Shown: piece by piece, positions 8,771 through 18,689 of the stretch | Layout: every line of letters starts with the position of its first letter | Position numbering within the stretch: position 1 is the first letter of the stretch | From: UBA4732 sp963823075 | GTDB taxonomy: Bacteria; Planctomycetota; Planctomycetia; Gemmatales; Gemmataceae | DNA: 64,000 nt | Assembly: GCA_963823075.1 (NCBI GenBank) | Contig: CAWGKE010000023.1 | Span: 930,001-994,000, forward strand | Direction: 5' to 3' | Position numbers and translations under genes: made by a program | Notes under the pieces: generated by a model | The model's input: only the letters and a program-made list of their open reading frames with translations | Databases searched by the model: none | What the model was told of the DNA's origin: nothing

Positions 8771-9773
8771 ATGCGTCCGCGGCCTTCGGAATCGCCGCCA
8801 GAGCCTGCCGTCCGGCGCCGGCCGGTCGTCTCCGTCTGCGTCGTCAACTGGAACTGCCGGACGCTGCTTCACGCCTGTCTGCGGTCGCTCACGTCGAAAT
8901 TGCAACGGCTGCGGCTGGAAGTGATCGTCGTGGACAACGCCTCGACGGACGGCGCCGCGGAGATGGTGCGGCGGCGGTTCCCGCGCGTCGTGCTGGTGCG
9001 CAACGCCGACAACGTCGGCTTCGCCCGCGCCAACAACCAGGCCGCCCGGCTGGCGCGCGGCCGCTGGCTGTTCTTCCTCAACAACGACACCGTCGTGCCG
9101 CCCGGCGCCCTGCGCCGCCTGGTCGAATACGCGCGGGCGCACCCGGAGATCGGCCTGCTCGGCCCGCGGCTGCGCGACGGCCACGGACGGACGCAGGCGT
9201 CGTATCGCCGCCGGCCAACCGTCGCCGCTCTGCTCCACTCCACCTGTCTGCTGCGCTGGACGCGGCTGTTCCGCTCCGCCTACCGCCGCTACCGCGGCCG
9301 CGACGGCGATCCGGACGCCGTCCGGCCGGTCGAGGTACTGATGGGAGCGGCCCTGCTGGTGCGGCGCGACGTGTTCCGGGAAGCCGGCGGCTGGGACGAG
9401 GACTACGCCTTCGGCGGCGAGGACGTCGATCTGTGCCGCCGCGTCGGCCGGCTCCGATCCGTGGTCTATCATCCCGGCGTGGAAATCATTCATCACGGCC
9501 GCGCCAGCAGCCGCCAGCGGATCGGCCACGTCTACGCCCAGACGGCGACCGGACTGGTGCGCGCAATGCGCAAGGCCGGCGAGTCGTCTGCCGCCCTCTT
9601 CCTGTACAAGCTCGTCTTCACGCTGGACGCGCCGATTTCCTGGCTGCGGCAGGCCGGCCAGTACCTCTGGCGGCGGGCGCGGGGCCGGAGCGCCGCTGCG
9701 GAGCGGAATGGGGTGGTGCTGCGCGGCCTCGGCGGGTTTCTCGCGCGGGCTGAGAGAGTTCTGGCGGGCGTAG
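8771..9773 (+). CDS. Family 2 glycosyltransferase; probable frameshift near the 3' end
   Basis: The GT-A domain is clear: VVSVCVVNWNCRTLL at residue 19, IVVDNASTDGA near 55, NVGFARANNQAAR near 79, the DXD-like FFLNNDTVVPPGA near 98, and WDEDYAFGGEDVDLCRR near 214. The relatives are rhamnosyltransferase-like GT2 enzymes. TAGGAG precedes the ATG. The main frame has no stop here and stays open across the antisense of the next gene to 12175. In another frame a normal ending (SRGLREFWRA, then TAG at 9771-9773) appears just before the convergent gene. I therefore place the true end at 9773, with a one-base indel at about 9700-9740. The end is less certain than the start. Confidence 0.7.
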
Positions 9774-9775
9774 CG

Positions 9776-12700
9776 CTATTTCCCCGCGTTCAGCCGCTCC
9801 CGGCACAGCAGGACCAGCGATGCGGCGCGGAAGGGCACCTCGCCGGCTGGGGCCTGTTCCAGGGCAGCGTCCAAGTGTTTCTCAGCCGCCGGCACATCGC
9901 CCGCCTCCAGCGCCAGCCAGCCGCGAATCGCCTCCAGGTCGGCCTCCCGGCCCAGCGGCTCCACGATCGGTTCGCCGACTTCCTGGATCACGCCCCCCGC
10001 ATCGCTCAGCGGCAAAGGCAGCCACAGGCCGTTGACGGCCGGGGCCTGCCGCAACACCAGATGCCCCACCAGCAGCGCGGTCAGCGACCGCGTGTCCGGC
10101 TCGTGCAGGTGAGGTTCGTCCGGCCCACACACACCCAGCAACGGCAACGCGGTCATCAGCGGGGCCGACTGCCGCATTTTCTTCTCGATCTCCTCCAGCC
10201 AGTGATCGGCCTCGGCATAGTCGCCCCGGGCGGCGGCGACCTCCACGCGCAGCCATTCGTAGGCCGGCAGCATCGTATCGGGGTCCATGCCCAGGCCGAC
10301 GCCGCTCTGGAGTTTCTCCTGGTCCTCCACGAGTTCCTTGCCCACCGCTTCCACCTGACCCGTCTGCATCATCAGGCTCAGCTCTCGCTGCTGCAGGCGG
10401 AGCTGGTCCGGTTCCTTGCCGGCGAACTTTTCCCAGTCGGTCGCCAGCAGCACGTCCAGCGCCGTCTGGCGCAGGCCCATGTCCAGGGCGACGTCCACCT
10501 GCTCGGTCACGGATCGGTTGGCCGTCTTCAGCAGATACGTGTCCTGCCGGCGCCGCAACTCCTTGTCCGCCTGGTCCACCTCCCGGGCCAGTTCAGCGTC
10601 GGGGGCGCCGTTCTCGCGGAGAATGCGCACGCACTCCTTGCCGTGCAGGACGGTCAGGTCGAGGAACCCCGCCTCCTGGTACAGCAGGATGGACAGCCGC
10701 TCGGCCGCGATGTTGTTCGGGTCCAGCTCCAGGGCGCGGCGGAGGGCGGTCGCGGCCTGGACGTGCCGCAGCACCAGCGGGTAGGGGAAGCCGGGTTGCA
10801 GGGCGCCGCGGACGACCCGCGGGTAAGCGACCATCGCCGCGAACGGCCCTTCGCGCGTCTCGTGGACCAGCCGGAAATAGATCTCCCCGAGCACCTGATA
10901 GGCCTCGGCGTCAGGCTTGACGGCCAGGGCACGGCGGGCGGCCCGCAGGCTGAGGTACAGCGGAGCGGGCGGGCCGTAATCGAACAGCCGGCGCGCCCGA
11001 CCGAGCAGAACCTCCTCGCCCTGATTGGGCGTGAGGTGCGGCAGCGGCGGAGTCTCGCCGATCGGGCCGAGTTTGCGGCTGACGACCTCGACGGGGAAGC
11101 AGGCGTAGGGCGACCACGCGGTCCCGAAGGTTTCGCCCGCCTGTTCGGCCAGCCAGCCGCGCTTCAGCTCGCCCCACATGCCCTTCCATGCCACCTCGTT
11201 GCGGTCGTACCAGATCGGCTGCAGGGCCGTGTAGCGCAGCGACAGCACGGCGGCCTCGTCGGCCTCGGACGAGTGCGGCTTCACCGGCGTCCACGGCGCC
11301 GCCCACCAGTCGGGCGGCGTCGTGGATGCAGGCGGCGGCGCCGGCGCCGCCGCCGAACCGAAAGCCTCCCACGCCTCGGGCCGCTCCAACGGAACGAATG
11401 GGCCGCCGAGAAGGCCGGACAGGGCAAGGAGGCGGCCCTGACCCGCGAGGCTCGCGCCGAGGGTCGCCGGGTCCTGCCAGCCGAAGACGGTCGCGCCGCC
11501 GTCCACGTCGAGCAGCGGCCACTCGTCCGGCGAGGTCAGCAGCGTCGGCAGCGGCGAACCGGAGCGCAGCGGCAGCGGGCTTGGCTCATAGCAGATCAAG
11601 AAATGCACGTCCTCGGAGCGGAGGACCTTGCGCCAGCGCGGGTCCGGTTTGCCGGCGTCGCCGTCCCGGAAGGCCAGCGAATCGCGGACCTGTTTGATCT
11701 CGCGCGCCGCCTGGTCGTACAGCGGCAGCCGCTGGAGGTCGTAGCCGCCGCGCTCGCCGGGGCAGTACCAGGCCAGGTAGGGCAGGACGTTCGGGGAGAC
11801 GGTGAACCAGCGGCCGCCCGGCGACAGGTCGGCCTTCCGCCACTCCTTGATGCGATCCGTCAGCCGCACCAGGCCGGGGTCCGGTTCGACGATCCAGCCG
11901 CCCCGGCGCGCTTCCTGCGGCCATGCTTGCAGCCACCCCGGCCACACCGCGACCAGCAGCGCGACGCCAGCGAGCAGCGTAAGGATGCGGCCGCCCATGG
12001 CCCACGCCCCCGCCCGGCCCGTCACGGACGGCGCGGTCCCCAGGCGTTTCGCGGCGAAGTCGAGGAAGTTCAGCGACGCGATCGGCCCGGCGACGACGGC
12101 GAAGAAGGGCATGGCAGCGGCGCGCCACACGGCCAGGGCCAGGAAGGCGGTCCAGACCAGCGCCCGCTCCCATGACCAGCGGCCGATCCACTGTCCCGCG
12201 GCGAAGGAAACCAGCCCCAGCACGACCAGCGGGAAGAACGCGGCGCCGGCCACGTTCAGGCCGATATTCGGGCGGAAATAGGTGCTTTCCAGCGGCGAGA
12301 TGAACAGCGGACGGAATTGCTCGTCCCGCGACAGCACCGCCGCCGCCTCGGACAGGCCGAGCGCCGACGGCGGCGTGAAGGCCCAGACATGGTGCGGGTT
12401 GACGAGACAGGCGCCGACCGAGACCAGCAGCACCCAGAGCAGCGTGCGGCGCGCGCCGGTCGCCCCGGCGGTCTGCCGTCGATCGGCGGCCGCCAGCCAG
12501 TCTTGCAGCGTCTCCCCCACGAGGAACAGGGCCACGGTGATCGGCCCGAGGAAGAACCACGAATCGAGGTTGACCCACAGCAGGCAGAGCGGCGGGATCA
12601 GCCACCAGGCCAGGAACGGCCGTCGCGGCGGCCCCGTTTTCGCCGCCGCCCGCGTTTCCAGGCGCCGCGGCAGGTGGAGCAGCCAGTAGGTCACGCCGAG

Positions 12701-13222
12701 GAAGAGGATGGAAATGCAGATGGGTTGCAGCTGCACGCGCCCGCTGAGCGACAGCACCGCCAGGCCGACGCAGCAGGCGGGGACCCACAGACTGCGGCCC
12801 GGCTCGCGGGCGGTGCGCAGCATCACCTCGGCGAGGACGGCGATCATCAGCGCCTTGAGGACGATCAAAATCGTACCGCCGACGGCCGACGTATCGTAGA
12901 AGAGATAGACGATCAGATCGTACAGCCAGTTCGTATTGATCCAGGTGGCGCCGTGGGTGGTGTAGGCGAAGGGATCGACGCCGATGGTGTATTGGCCGTG
13001 GGCGATGAGGCGGCCGGTCGCCGCGTGGAGGAAGAAATCGGCGTTGTGCGCGGGGAACAGGGACGTGAGGAAGGCGAACGCAAGGACGACGGCGACGAGG
13101 ACGCCGTCGAGGAAGCGGCGGCGAGCGGCGGCCCGTTCCGGCGCCGGCGGCTTGCGGGGCGGGGGCAGCGGCTGGGTCGCGGCCGGGTTCGGAGTCGAGG
13201 CCTTATCGGCTCGCGTGGCCAT
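9776..13222 (-). CDS. Large membrane protein with N-terminal transmembrane region and C-terminal TPR-like region
   Basis: This protein of about 1148 aa starts with a Pro/Ala-rich cytoplasmic tail, then about 10-12 membrane helices (from VLVAVVLAFAFLTSLFP to about residue 430). The first loop carries NADFFLHAATGRLIAHGQ and WINTNWLYDLIVYL, the layout of GT-C/PMT-like membrane enzymes. After about residue 500 it is soluble and helical, with TPR-like segments (YLSLRAARRALAVKPDAEAYQVLGEIYF is near residue 760; ALELDPNNIAAERLSILLYQEAGF is near 840). It has no frameshift over 3.4 kb. I infer a membrane glycosyltransferase or a surface-assembly scaffold and cannot say which. The ATG at 13222 begins the well-formed N-terminus. 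Confidence 0.7.
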   Translation of the reverse strand: MATRADKASTPNPAATQPLPPPRKPPAPERAAARRRFLDGVLVAVVLAFAFLTSLFPAHNADFFLHAATGRLIAHGQYTIGVDPFAYTTHGATWINTNWLYDLIVYLFYDTSAVGGTILIVLKALMIAVLAEVMLRTAREPGRSLWVPACCVGLAVLSLSGRVQLQPICISILFLGVTYWLLHLPRRLETRAAAKTGPPRRPFLAWWLIPPLCLLWVNLDSWFFLGPITVALFLVGETLQDWLAAADRRQTAGATGARRTLLWVLLVSVGACLVNPHHVWAFTPPSALGLSEAAAVLSRDEQFRPLFISPLESTYFRPNIGLNVAGAAFFPLVVLGLVSFAAGQWIGRWSWERALVWTAFLALAVWRAAAMPFFAVVAGPIASLNFLDFAAKRLGTAPSVTGRAGAWAMGGRILTLLAGVALLVAVWPGWLQAWPQEARRGGWIVEPDPGLVRLTDRIKEWRKADLSPGGRWFTVSPNVLPYLAWYCPGERGGYDLQRLPLYDQAAREIKQVRDSLAFRDGDAGKPDPRWRKVLRSEDVHFLICYEPSPLPLRSGSPLPTLLTSPDEWPLLDVDGGATVFGWQDPATLGASLAGQGRLLALSGLLGGPFVPLERPEAWEAFGSAAAPAPPPASTTPPDWWAAPWTPVKPHSSEADEAAVLSLRYTALQPIWYDRNEVAWKGMWGELKRGWLAEQAGETFGTAWSPYACFPVEVVSRKLGPIGETPPLPHLTPNQGEEVLLGRARRLFDYGPPAPLYLSLRAARRALAVKPDAEAYQVLGEIYFRLVHETREGPFAAMVAYPRVVRGALQPGFPYPLVLRHVQAATALRRALELDPNNIAAERLSILLYQEAGFLDLTVLHGKECVRILRENGAPDAELAREVDQADKELRRRQDTYLLKTANRSVTEQVDVALDMGLRQTALDVLLATDWEKFAGKEPDQLRLQQRELSLMMQTGQVEAVGKELVEDQEKLQSGVGLGMDPDTMLPAYEWLRVEVAAARGDYAEADHWLEEIEKKMRQSAPLMTALPLLGVCGPDEPHLHEPDTRSLTALLVGHLVLRQAPAVNGLWLPLPLSDAGGVIQEVGEPIVEPLGREADLEAIRGWLALEAGDVPAAEKHLDAALEQAPAGEVPFRAASLVLLCRERLNAGK

Positions 13223-13472
13223 GATGCGAATCTCGAATGAGGAAAGCAGAGTCAACGGTAAGGGTTTGGGGCGGGTGGGTCAAGGTTGCGATGAGCGGAG
13301 CGCTCCGCTGCGCGTCGCGGTTAACCGGCGCCGGCCTGAATCGCCGCCGCCGCCCATTCGTCTAGAGTAGGGCCGGCCGTCGCATTACAATACTCCGTGA
13401 CCACGCGGCGACGGACGGCATCCAAGTCTTCGTCCGGCGCCCGCCGTCCCCCTGAGCGAAGGAGGCTGATTG

Positions 13473-15191
13473 ATGTCCGAGGCCCCGACCGCCCCCGCCG
13501 TCGTCGCCCCCTCCCAACCCTCCCCCGCAGCGGTGGGAGGGCAGGGTGGCGGTCGGCGTCTGCCGCGCTGGCTCCTTCCCGCCCTGCTCGTCGGCGCCGT
13601 GGCCGTCGGCGTGACGGTGTACGGGTTCATCCCGCACAACGCGATGCCGAAGGCCGCCGCCGATGAAGAGACGCCCTCGAAGGATCGGCGCCGGCCGCCG
13701 GCCCCCGAACTCGACGGCGGCGTCGCCTGGCTCAACACGGCCGGCCCGCTCAAACTCAAGGACCTCCGCGGCAAGATCGTCGTCCTCGACTTCTGGACGC
13801 TCTGCTGCATCAACTGCATCCATACGCTGCCCGACCTGGCGAAGTTGGAAAAGAAGTACGCCGACGATCTGGTCATCGTCGGCGTCCACTCTCCCAAGTT
13901 CGACGAGGAAAAGGACAGCGAGGCCGTCCGCAAAGCCATCCTCCGCTACGAGATCAGCCATCCCGTCGTCAACGACGCCAACCAGACCATCTGGAACGCC
14001 TACGACGCCCACTCCTGGCCGACGCTGGTTCTGATCGACCCCGAAGGCAACCTCGTCGCCGAGGGCGAGGGCGAGGGCCTCTACGCCGCGCTCGACGTGC
14101 GCATCGGCGCCCTCGTCAAGGAATACCGGGAGAAGAAGCTCCTGGACGAGAAGCCGCGCAAGTTCGAGCTGGCCCGCTTCTCCGAGACAGGCGCCAGCCC
14201 GCTGTTCTTCCCCGGCAAGGTGCTGGCCGTCGCTTCACCCTCCCCCGACGCGGGGGGAGGGCAGGGTGGGGGCCGGCTGTTCATCGCCGACAGCACGCAC
14301 CACCGTATCGTCATTACGGATTTGAACGGCAAGGAGATCGCCGTGGCCGGCGACGGCCAGGCGGGGGCGGACGACGGCCCCTTCGACAAGGCCCGCTTCA
14401 ACGACCCCCAGGGCCTCGCCCTCGACGGCGACACGCTCTACGTGGCCGACCGCAAGAACAATCGGATTCGCGCGCTCGACCTCAAGGCGAAGACCGTCAC
14501 GACCGTCGCCGGCACCGGCGAGCAGGGCGAGGACCGCGACGACGAGGGGCCGGCGCTGAAGACGGCCCTGAACAGCCCGTGGGACCTGCTGCTGCACGAC
14601 GGCAAGCTGTACATTGCGATGGCCGGTTTTCACCAGATCTGGCGATTAGATCTAGGGGCAGGCGAAATCGGCCCCTACGCCGGCGCCGGCATGGAACGGC
14701 GCCGCGACGGCCCGCTGGGCCGCGCCTGCTTCGCCCAGCCGAGCGGCCTGGCCAGCGACGGCACGACGCTCTACGTGGCCGACAGCGAGGTCAGCTCCGT
14801 GCGCTCCGTGCCGCTGGACGGCAAGGGCGAGGTGAAGACGATCGTCGGCGACGACCTGTTCGTCTTCGGCGACGTGGACGGCGTCGGCGACGAGGTGCGC
14901 TTGCAGCACGCGCTGGGCGTGGCCTGGGCCGACGGCAAGCTGTACGTGGCCGACACCTACAACAGCAAGATCAAGGTGATCGACCCGCAGAAGCGGAGTT
15001 GCACGACCTTTGTGGGCGGCGAGCCGGAGGGCTGGCTGGGGACGCCGCTGTTCAGCGAACCGGGCGGGATCAGCATCGCCGGGGGCAAGCTGTACGTGGC
15101 CGACACCAACGCCCATCGCATTCGCGTGGTGGACCTCAAGACGAAGGCGGTGTCCACGCTCACGTTGCAGGGCGTCGAGCCGCCGAAATAA
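13473..15191 (+). CDS. Membrane-anchored thioredoxin-like protein with NHL beta-propeller
   Basis: This 572-aa protein has one N-terminal membrane anchor (WLLPALLVGAVAVGVTVYGF), a thioredoxin/TlpA-like domain with FWTLCCINCIHTLPDL (CxxC in the CCINC form seen in NHLRC2-type proteins), and a C-terminal NHL propeller with repeats such as GLALDGDTLYVADRKNNRIRALD and GVAWADGKLYVADTYNSKIKVID (about residues 300 and 480). It probably acts in thiol redox outside the cytoplasmic membrane. AGGAGG lies seven bases before the ATG at 13473. Two short Pro/Gly-rich inserts (near residues 15 and 255) look like in-frame remnants of dispersed repeats. A DsbD-like reductase gene follows on the same strand. Confidence 0.88.
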   Translation: MSEAPTAPAVVAPSQPSPAAVGGQGGGRRLPRWLLPALLVGAVAVGVTVYGFIPHNAMPKAAADEETPSKDRRRPPAPELDGGVAWLNTAGPLKLKDLRGKIVVLDFWTLCCINCIHTLPDLAKLEKKYADDLVIVGVHSPKFDEEKDSEAVRKAILRYEISHPVVNDANQTIWNAYDAHSWPTLVLIDPEGNLVAEGEGEGLYAALDVRIGALVKEYREKKLLDEKPRKFELARFSETGASPLFFPGKVLAVASPSPDAGGGQGGGRLFIADSTHHRIVITDLNGKEIAVAGDGQAGADDGPFDKARFNDPQGLALDGDTLYVADRKNNRIRALDLKAKTVTTVAGTGEQGEDRDDEGPALKTALNSPWDLLLHDGKLYIAMAGFHQIWRLDLGAGEIGPYAGAGMERRRDGPLGRACFAQPSGLASDGTTLYVADSEVSSVRSVPLDGKGEVKTIVGDDLFVFGDVDGVGDEVRLQHALGVAWADGKLYVADTYNSKIKVIDPQKRSCTTFVGGEPEGWLGTPLFSEPGGISIAGGKLYVADTNAHRIRVVDLKTKAVSTLTLQGVEPPK

Positions 15192-15220
15192 GGCGAGCGG
15201 GGGGCGTCAGCCGGAAGGAT

Positions 15221-15292
15221 ACCCGTAGCCGCATTCGCCAGAATGCGGGCCGACCGCCATTCACCCGCATTCTGGCGAATGCGGCTACGGGT
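15221..15292. repeat. Perfect 29-bp inverted repeat between thioredoxin-NHL and dsbD-like genes
   Basis: The arms at 15221-15249 and 15264-15292 are exact inverted copies (core CGCATTCGCCAGAATGCGGG) with a 14-base loop. It lies between two same-strand genes and lacks a T-run, so it is either a dispersed intergenic palindrome or an attenuator. Confidence 0.9.
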
Positions 15293-15328
15293 AAGGTATT
15301 TCCCGCCCCTCGCCTAAAGGGATTGCGT

Positions 15329-17575
15329 ATGAAACCTCTCTCTCAACGCGCCGGAACGTGGTTCGCCGCCGCGCTGGTGCTGGCCCTGACCGTGCGGCCG
15401 GCCCGCGGCGAATCGTTCGCCGTCGGCGACCGGCCGCCCACCGCCGACCGCATCGACCTTCAGGTGGACCTGCAACCGTGGGACGCCTTCGCCGACGCCA
15501 ACAAGGCCGGGGCGCCGAGGGAATTCAGTCGCGGCCAGGTGGTCCGACTGGTCATTCAAGGAGCGCCGCGCCCCGGCTTCCACACCTACCCGATGACCAC
15601 GCAATACAAGGACGAGAGCGGCAACGTCAACACCATCAGCTACGGCAAGAGCGACGACCTCCAGCCCCTCTGGCCGATCGCCGAAACCCCGGCGCCGGAA
15701 TCCGTCCTCGAAGAGGGCGTCGGGTACTATTTGGAGCACCGCAAGCCGTTCACCTGGGTGCAGGACCTATACATCAAGCCCGGAGCGGCCGTGGGCGCGC
15801 ACCACCTGAGCTTTACCCTTCACCTCCAGGTTTGCGACGAGAGCTGCGTTTTCGGCGACCATAAGTTCGACGTGCCGTTCACCGTCATCGACGGGCCGCC
15901 GGCGGCGCCGCTCCCCGACCTCCCGCAGCGGCTCCAGGCCGCCAAGCCGCCGGTGGCGTTGCTTCCCCCGCCGCCGTCCCGCGACGGCCCGAAGGCGCCT
16001 CTACCGCAAGACCTCGGGCCGCCGGCGGCCGCCGCAACGGCCCAAAAACCCGCCCCAGCCGCGCCTTCCGTCTCGCAACCACCGCCGCCCGCCGCCGGCG
16101 GCTTCTGGGACCTGCTCGGCTTCATGTGGCAGGGCGTCGTCTGGGGCGCCCTGTCGCTGCTGACGCCATGCGTCTTCCCGATGATCCCGATCACAGTGAG
16201 TTACTTCCTCAAACAATCGGAGAAGTCCACGAAGCCGGCCGGCGGTGCGGCGCTGTCGGTGCGGCGGGGCTATCCGCCGGTGCTGCTGGCCTCCATCTAC
16301 AGCGCGACCATCGCGGTGGTGCTGACGGTGGCCGGCGTGCTGCTGCTGCCGCTGGTGCAGCAGTTCAGCCAGCACTGGGCGACGAACCTCGTCCTCGGCG
16401 GCCTGTTCGTCTTCTTCGCCCTCAGCCTGTTCGGCATGTACGACATCGTGCTGCCGTCGTGGCTGGGCCGGCTCACCGCCGCCGGCGAGGGCCGCGGCGG
16501 CGTGGTCGGCGTCGTCTTCATGGCCCTGACCTTCACCGTCATCAGCTTCGCCTGCGTCGCCCCTTTCTACGGCGGCTTCATCGCCCTGACGGCCTCCGCC
16601 GCTTCCGCCTCCGACTGGCTCAAGCTGGTGCTGGGCGCCCTGGCCTTCTCCGTCACCTTCGCCCTGCCGTTCTTCGTGCTGGCGCTGTTCCCGTTCCTGC
16701 TCAAGGCGCTGCCCAAGAGCGGCTCGTGGCTGAACACGGTCAAGGTGGTGATGGGGTTCCTGGAGCTGGCCGCCGCCTTCAAGTTCCTCCGCGCCGCCGA
16801 ACTGAATTACTTCGTCAAGACGGATTTCTTGACTTACGACCTCGTTCTCGGAGTTTATGTCGCCCTCTGCGTCGCGTGCGGCCTGTACCTGCTCGGCGTC
16901 TACCGCCTGCCGCACGACCACGGCGCCCTGGAATCGCTGAGCGTGCCGCGGCTGCTGTTCAGCATCGCGTTTTTTGGGTTGGCCCTGTACCTGCTGCCGG
17001 GCTTGTTCAAGACGGGCGACGGCGAACAGCAGCGGCCGCAAGGGACGGTGTTCGCCTGGCTCGATTCGTTCCTCTTGCCGGAGGACGTTCCAGCGCCGGC
17101 GGCGCCGGGGAACAACGGCGGCGTGGGATCGCCTTCCGGCCGCCTCGCCTGGTTCGGCGACCTCCAGCAGGGGTTGAAAGAGGCGGAGGCGGACAAGAAG
17201 CTGGTCTTCCTCGATTTCACCGCCGAAACCTGCACCAACTGCAAATACAACGAGCGCAACATCTTTATCAAGCCGGAGGTGAAAAATCTGCTTGGTCAGT
17301 ACGTCCTTGTCCACCTCTATACGGACAAAGTGCCGCTGGAATACCGCTCGTCCGTGACGGGCCCCGAGAACGAGAAACTAGAACAGGACGTGTTCCAGAA
17401 AGCGCAGCTGCCGCTGTATGTGATCGTCAAGCCGAAGGACGGCGGCGGCTACGAAGTGGTCGGCGCGCCTTACCCGGAAGGCAAGATCAACGACGTAAGC
17501 GGCTTCGCGAAGTTTCTGCAAGACCCGCTGCAAGCGCCGCCGTCCGACGCCCGCGCCGAGGCGAAGGGCGGGTGA
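15329..17575 (+). CDS. dsbD: DsbD-like thiol:disulfide interchange / cytochrome c biogenesis protein
   Basis: This 748-aa protein has a signal peptide (TWFAAALVLALTVRPARG), a DsbD-alpha-like periplasmic domain (QVCDESCVFGDHKFDVPF near residue 170), a Pro/Ala-rich linker, a membrane core of about eight helices starting with WGALSLLTPCVFPMIPITV (the CcdA/DsbD cysteine and proline motif), and a C-terminal thioredoxin domain with TAETCTNCKYNER (CTNC). In characterised DsbD the core carries electrons from cytoplasmic thioredoxin to periplasmic proteins. Its likely local partner is the thioredoxin-NHL protein upstream. The start begins the signal peptide and AAAGGG precedes it. Confidence 0.9.
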   Translation: MKPLSQRAGTWFAAALVLALTVRPARGESFAVGDRPPTADRIDLQVDLQPWDAFADANKAGAPREFSRGQVVRLVIQGAPRPGFHTYPMTTQYKDESGNVNTISYGKSDDLQPLWPIAETPAPESVLEEGVGYYLEHRKPFTWVQDLYIKPGAAVGAHHLSFTLHLQVCDESCVFGDHKFDVPFTVIDGPPAAPLPDLPQRLQAAKPPVALLPPPPSRDGPKAPLPQDLGPPAAAATAQKPAPAAPSVSQPPPPAAGGFWDLLGFMWQGVVWGALSLLTPCVFPMIPITVSYFLKQSEKSTKPAGGAALSVRRGYPPVLLASIYSATIAVVLTVAGVLLLPLVQQFSQHWATNLVLGGLFVFFALSLFGMYDIVLPSWLGRLTAAGEGRGGVVGVVFMALTFTVISFACVAPFYGGFIALTASAASASDWLKLVLGALAFSVTFALPFFVLALFPFLLKALPKSGSWLNTVKVVMGFLELAAAFKFLRAAELNYFVKTDFLTYDLVLGVYVALCVACGLYLLGVYRLPHDHGALESLSVPRLLFSIAFFGLALYLLPGLFKTGDGEQQRPQGTVFAWLDSFLLPEDVPAPAAPGNNGGVGSPSGRLAWFGDLQQGLKEAEADKKLVFLDFTAETCTNCKYNERNIFIKPEVKNLLGQYVLVHLYTDKVPLEYRSSVTGPENEKLEQDVFQKAQLPLYVIVKPKDGGGYEVVGAPYPEGKINDVSGFAKFLQDPLQAPPSDARAEAKGG

Positions 17576-17695
17576 TGCGTCCGCTTCTGTTCTGGAAGGC
17601 GGAATACGATCGGCGACCGTAAGGAGCAATTTGGCCCAAAACCGCTCCTTCACAGTCGCGGCTCGGATCGGCGGATCGGCGGCGGCTCGGTTGGG

Positions 17696-18273
17696 TCACG
17701 GCGCCAGGAACATCCCCTCCGATTCGCCCTCCATCAGCGGCGAACGCCGCAGGACCGGCGCCGCATGGGGCGTCCGAGCGGCGGCCCGCCCGGCGCCGCG
17801 CCGCGCCGGGACCGTCACTTCCGCGTCGGCCGTCCGCACCGCATAAAAACCGAACCACTGTCGGTCCCCGTCGGCCACGCCGCGGCCGCCGAGCCAATCC
17901 AGGATCGGCTCCTCGTCGCGCTCCAGATCGAAAACGATTTCCGTCGGCGTGTCATCGCTGAGGAAGACCTTAAGCTGAGAGCCGGTCCGCTCGAAATACA
18001 GTACGCGAAGGCGACATCCGGGGATCCGGGGCAGCCGATCTTCCCGATCCGACAGCGGCAGGAAATACCCGTCCACCGCCGCTAATTCCGGCTTTTCCCG
18101 ACCCAGAATGTACCGCATTCCGATCTTGCAGAAACGGTCGAAGGCCAGCCCCAGGACCTTGCGCCGGACGGCCAGTAGAGGTCGTAACCCGTGTACTCGA
18201 TACCGGCGAGCTGTTCGTCCTTGCTCTCGTTCCGCCGAAACAGGATGGAAATCTTCCGTCCGGGTAACCTCAT
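17696..18273 (-). CDS. Hypothetical cytosolic protein, about 192 aa; one frameshift
   Basis: No family was recognised. The gene begins at the ATG at 18273 (GAGGGG precedes it) with MRLPGRKISILFRRNESKDEQ and continues to EYTGYDLYW. The sequence then continues in another frame as AVRRKVLGLAFDRFCKIGMRYILGREKPEL and on to the stop at 17696. A missing base at about 18178 (TACTGG/GCCG context) joins the two halves. No signal peptide or membrane segment is visible. The later part holds beta-type strands (LRVLYFERTGSQLKVFLSD). Both halves look like normal coding sequence. Confidence 0.6.
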
Positions 18274-18689
18274 GACGTTCCCCTCATGGAGAGCGAGCGT
18301 AACCAGCGTCGAGGCGTTTCCTCGGCGCCCGGCGAATCCACCCGCCGCGCTAGGCGCGGCGGCTGAAGGCGAACTGCGTCCAATGGCGCATAGGCCCTGC
18401 AAACGGAGGGCCAACCCTGACGATCGGGCGGCTTCCATGGCGGATCGGCAGTCGGAACTTCGCTTTGGAGTCTGAAGATCCGTACAGGCAGGCCATCGCA
18501 AACTATTGGGCGATCCAACCGAGGCGATGTTATTGTGTTAGTCCGTCCGCCAAACGGCAAGCGGCCATTTTCTTTTCTGTAAAAAATGGGGGAAATGGGC
18601 AAGAAGGGAGGAATGGAAGGGCAACGAAGGATTGCCGGACGGATTTGTGGCGGCAAGTTTGCAACCGCCACAGTTTTGTCCGAGAACTG
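18274..18689. other. Gene-poor stretch between a hypothetical gene and the HTTM gene
   Basis: No convincing coding sequence was found here. A GC-rich hairpin (CCGCCGCG/CGCGGCGG) lies near 18340-18360. The part from 18520 to 18700 is clearly more A+T- and purine-rich than its surroundings, so it could contain the promoter of the upstream-facing gene or the remains of lost DNA. Confidence 0.4.
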
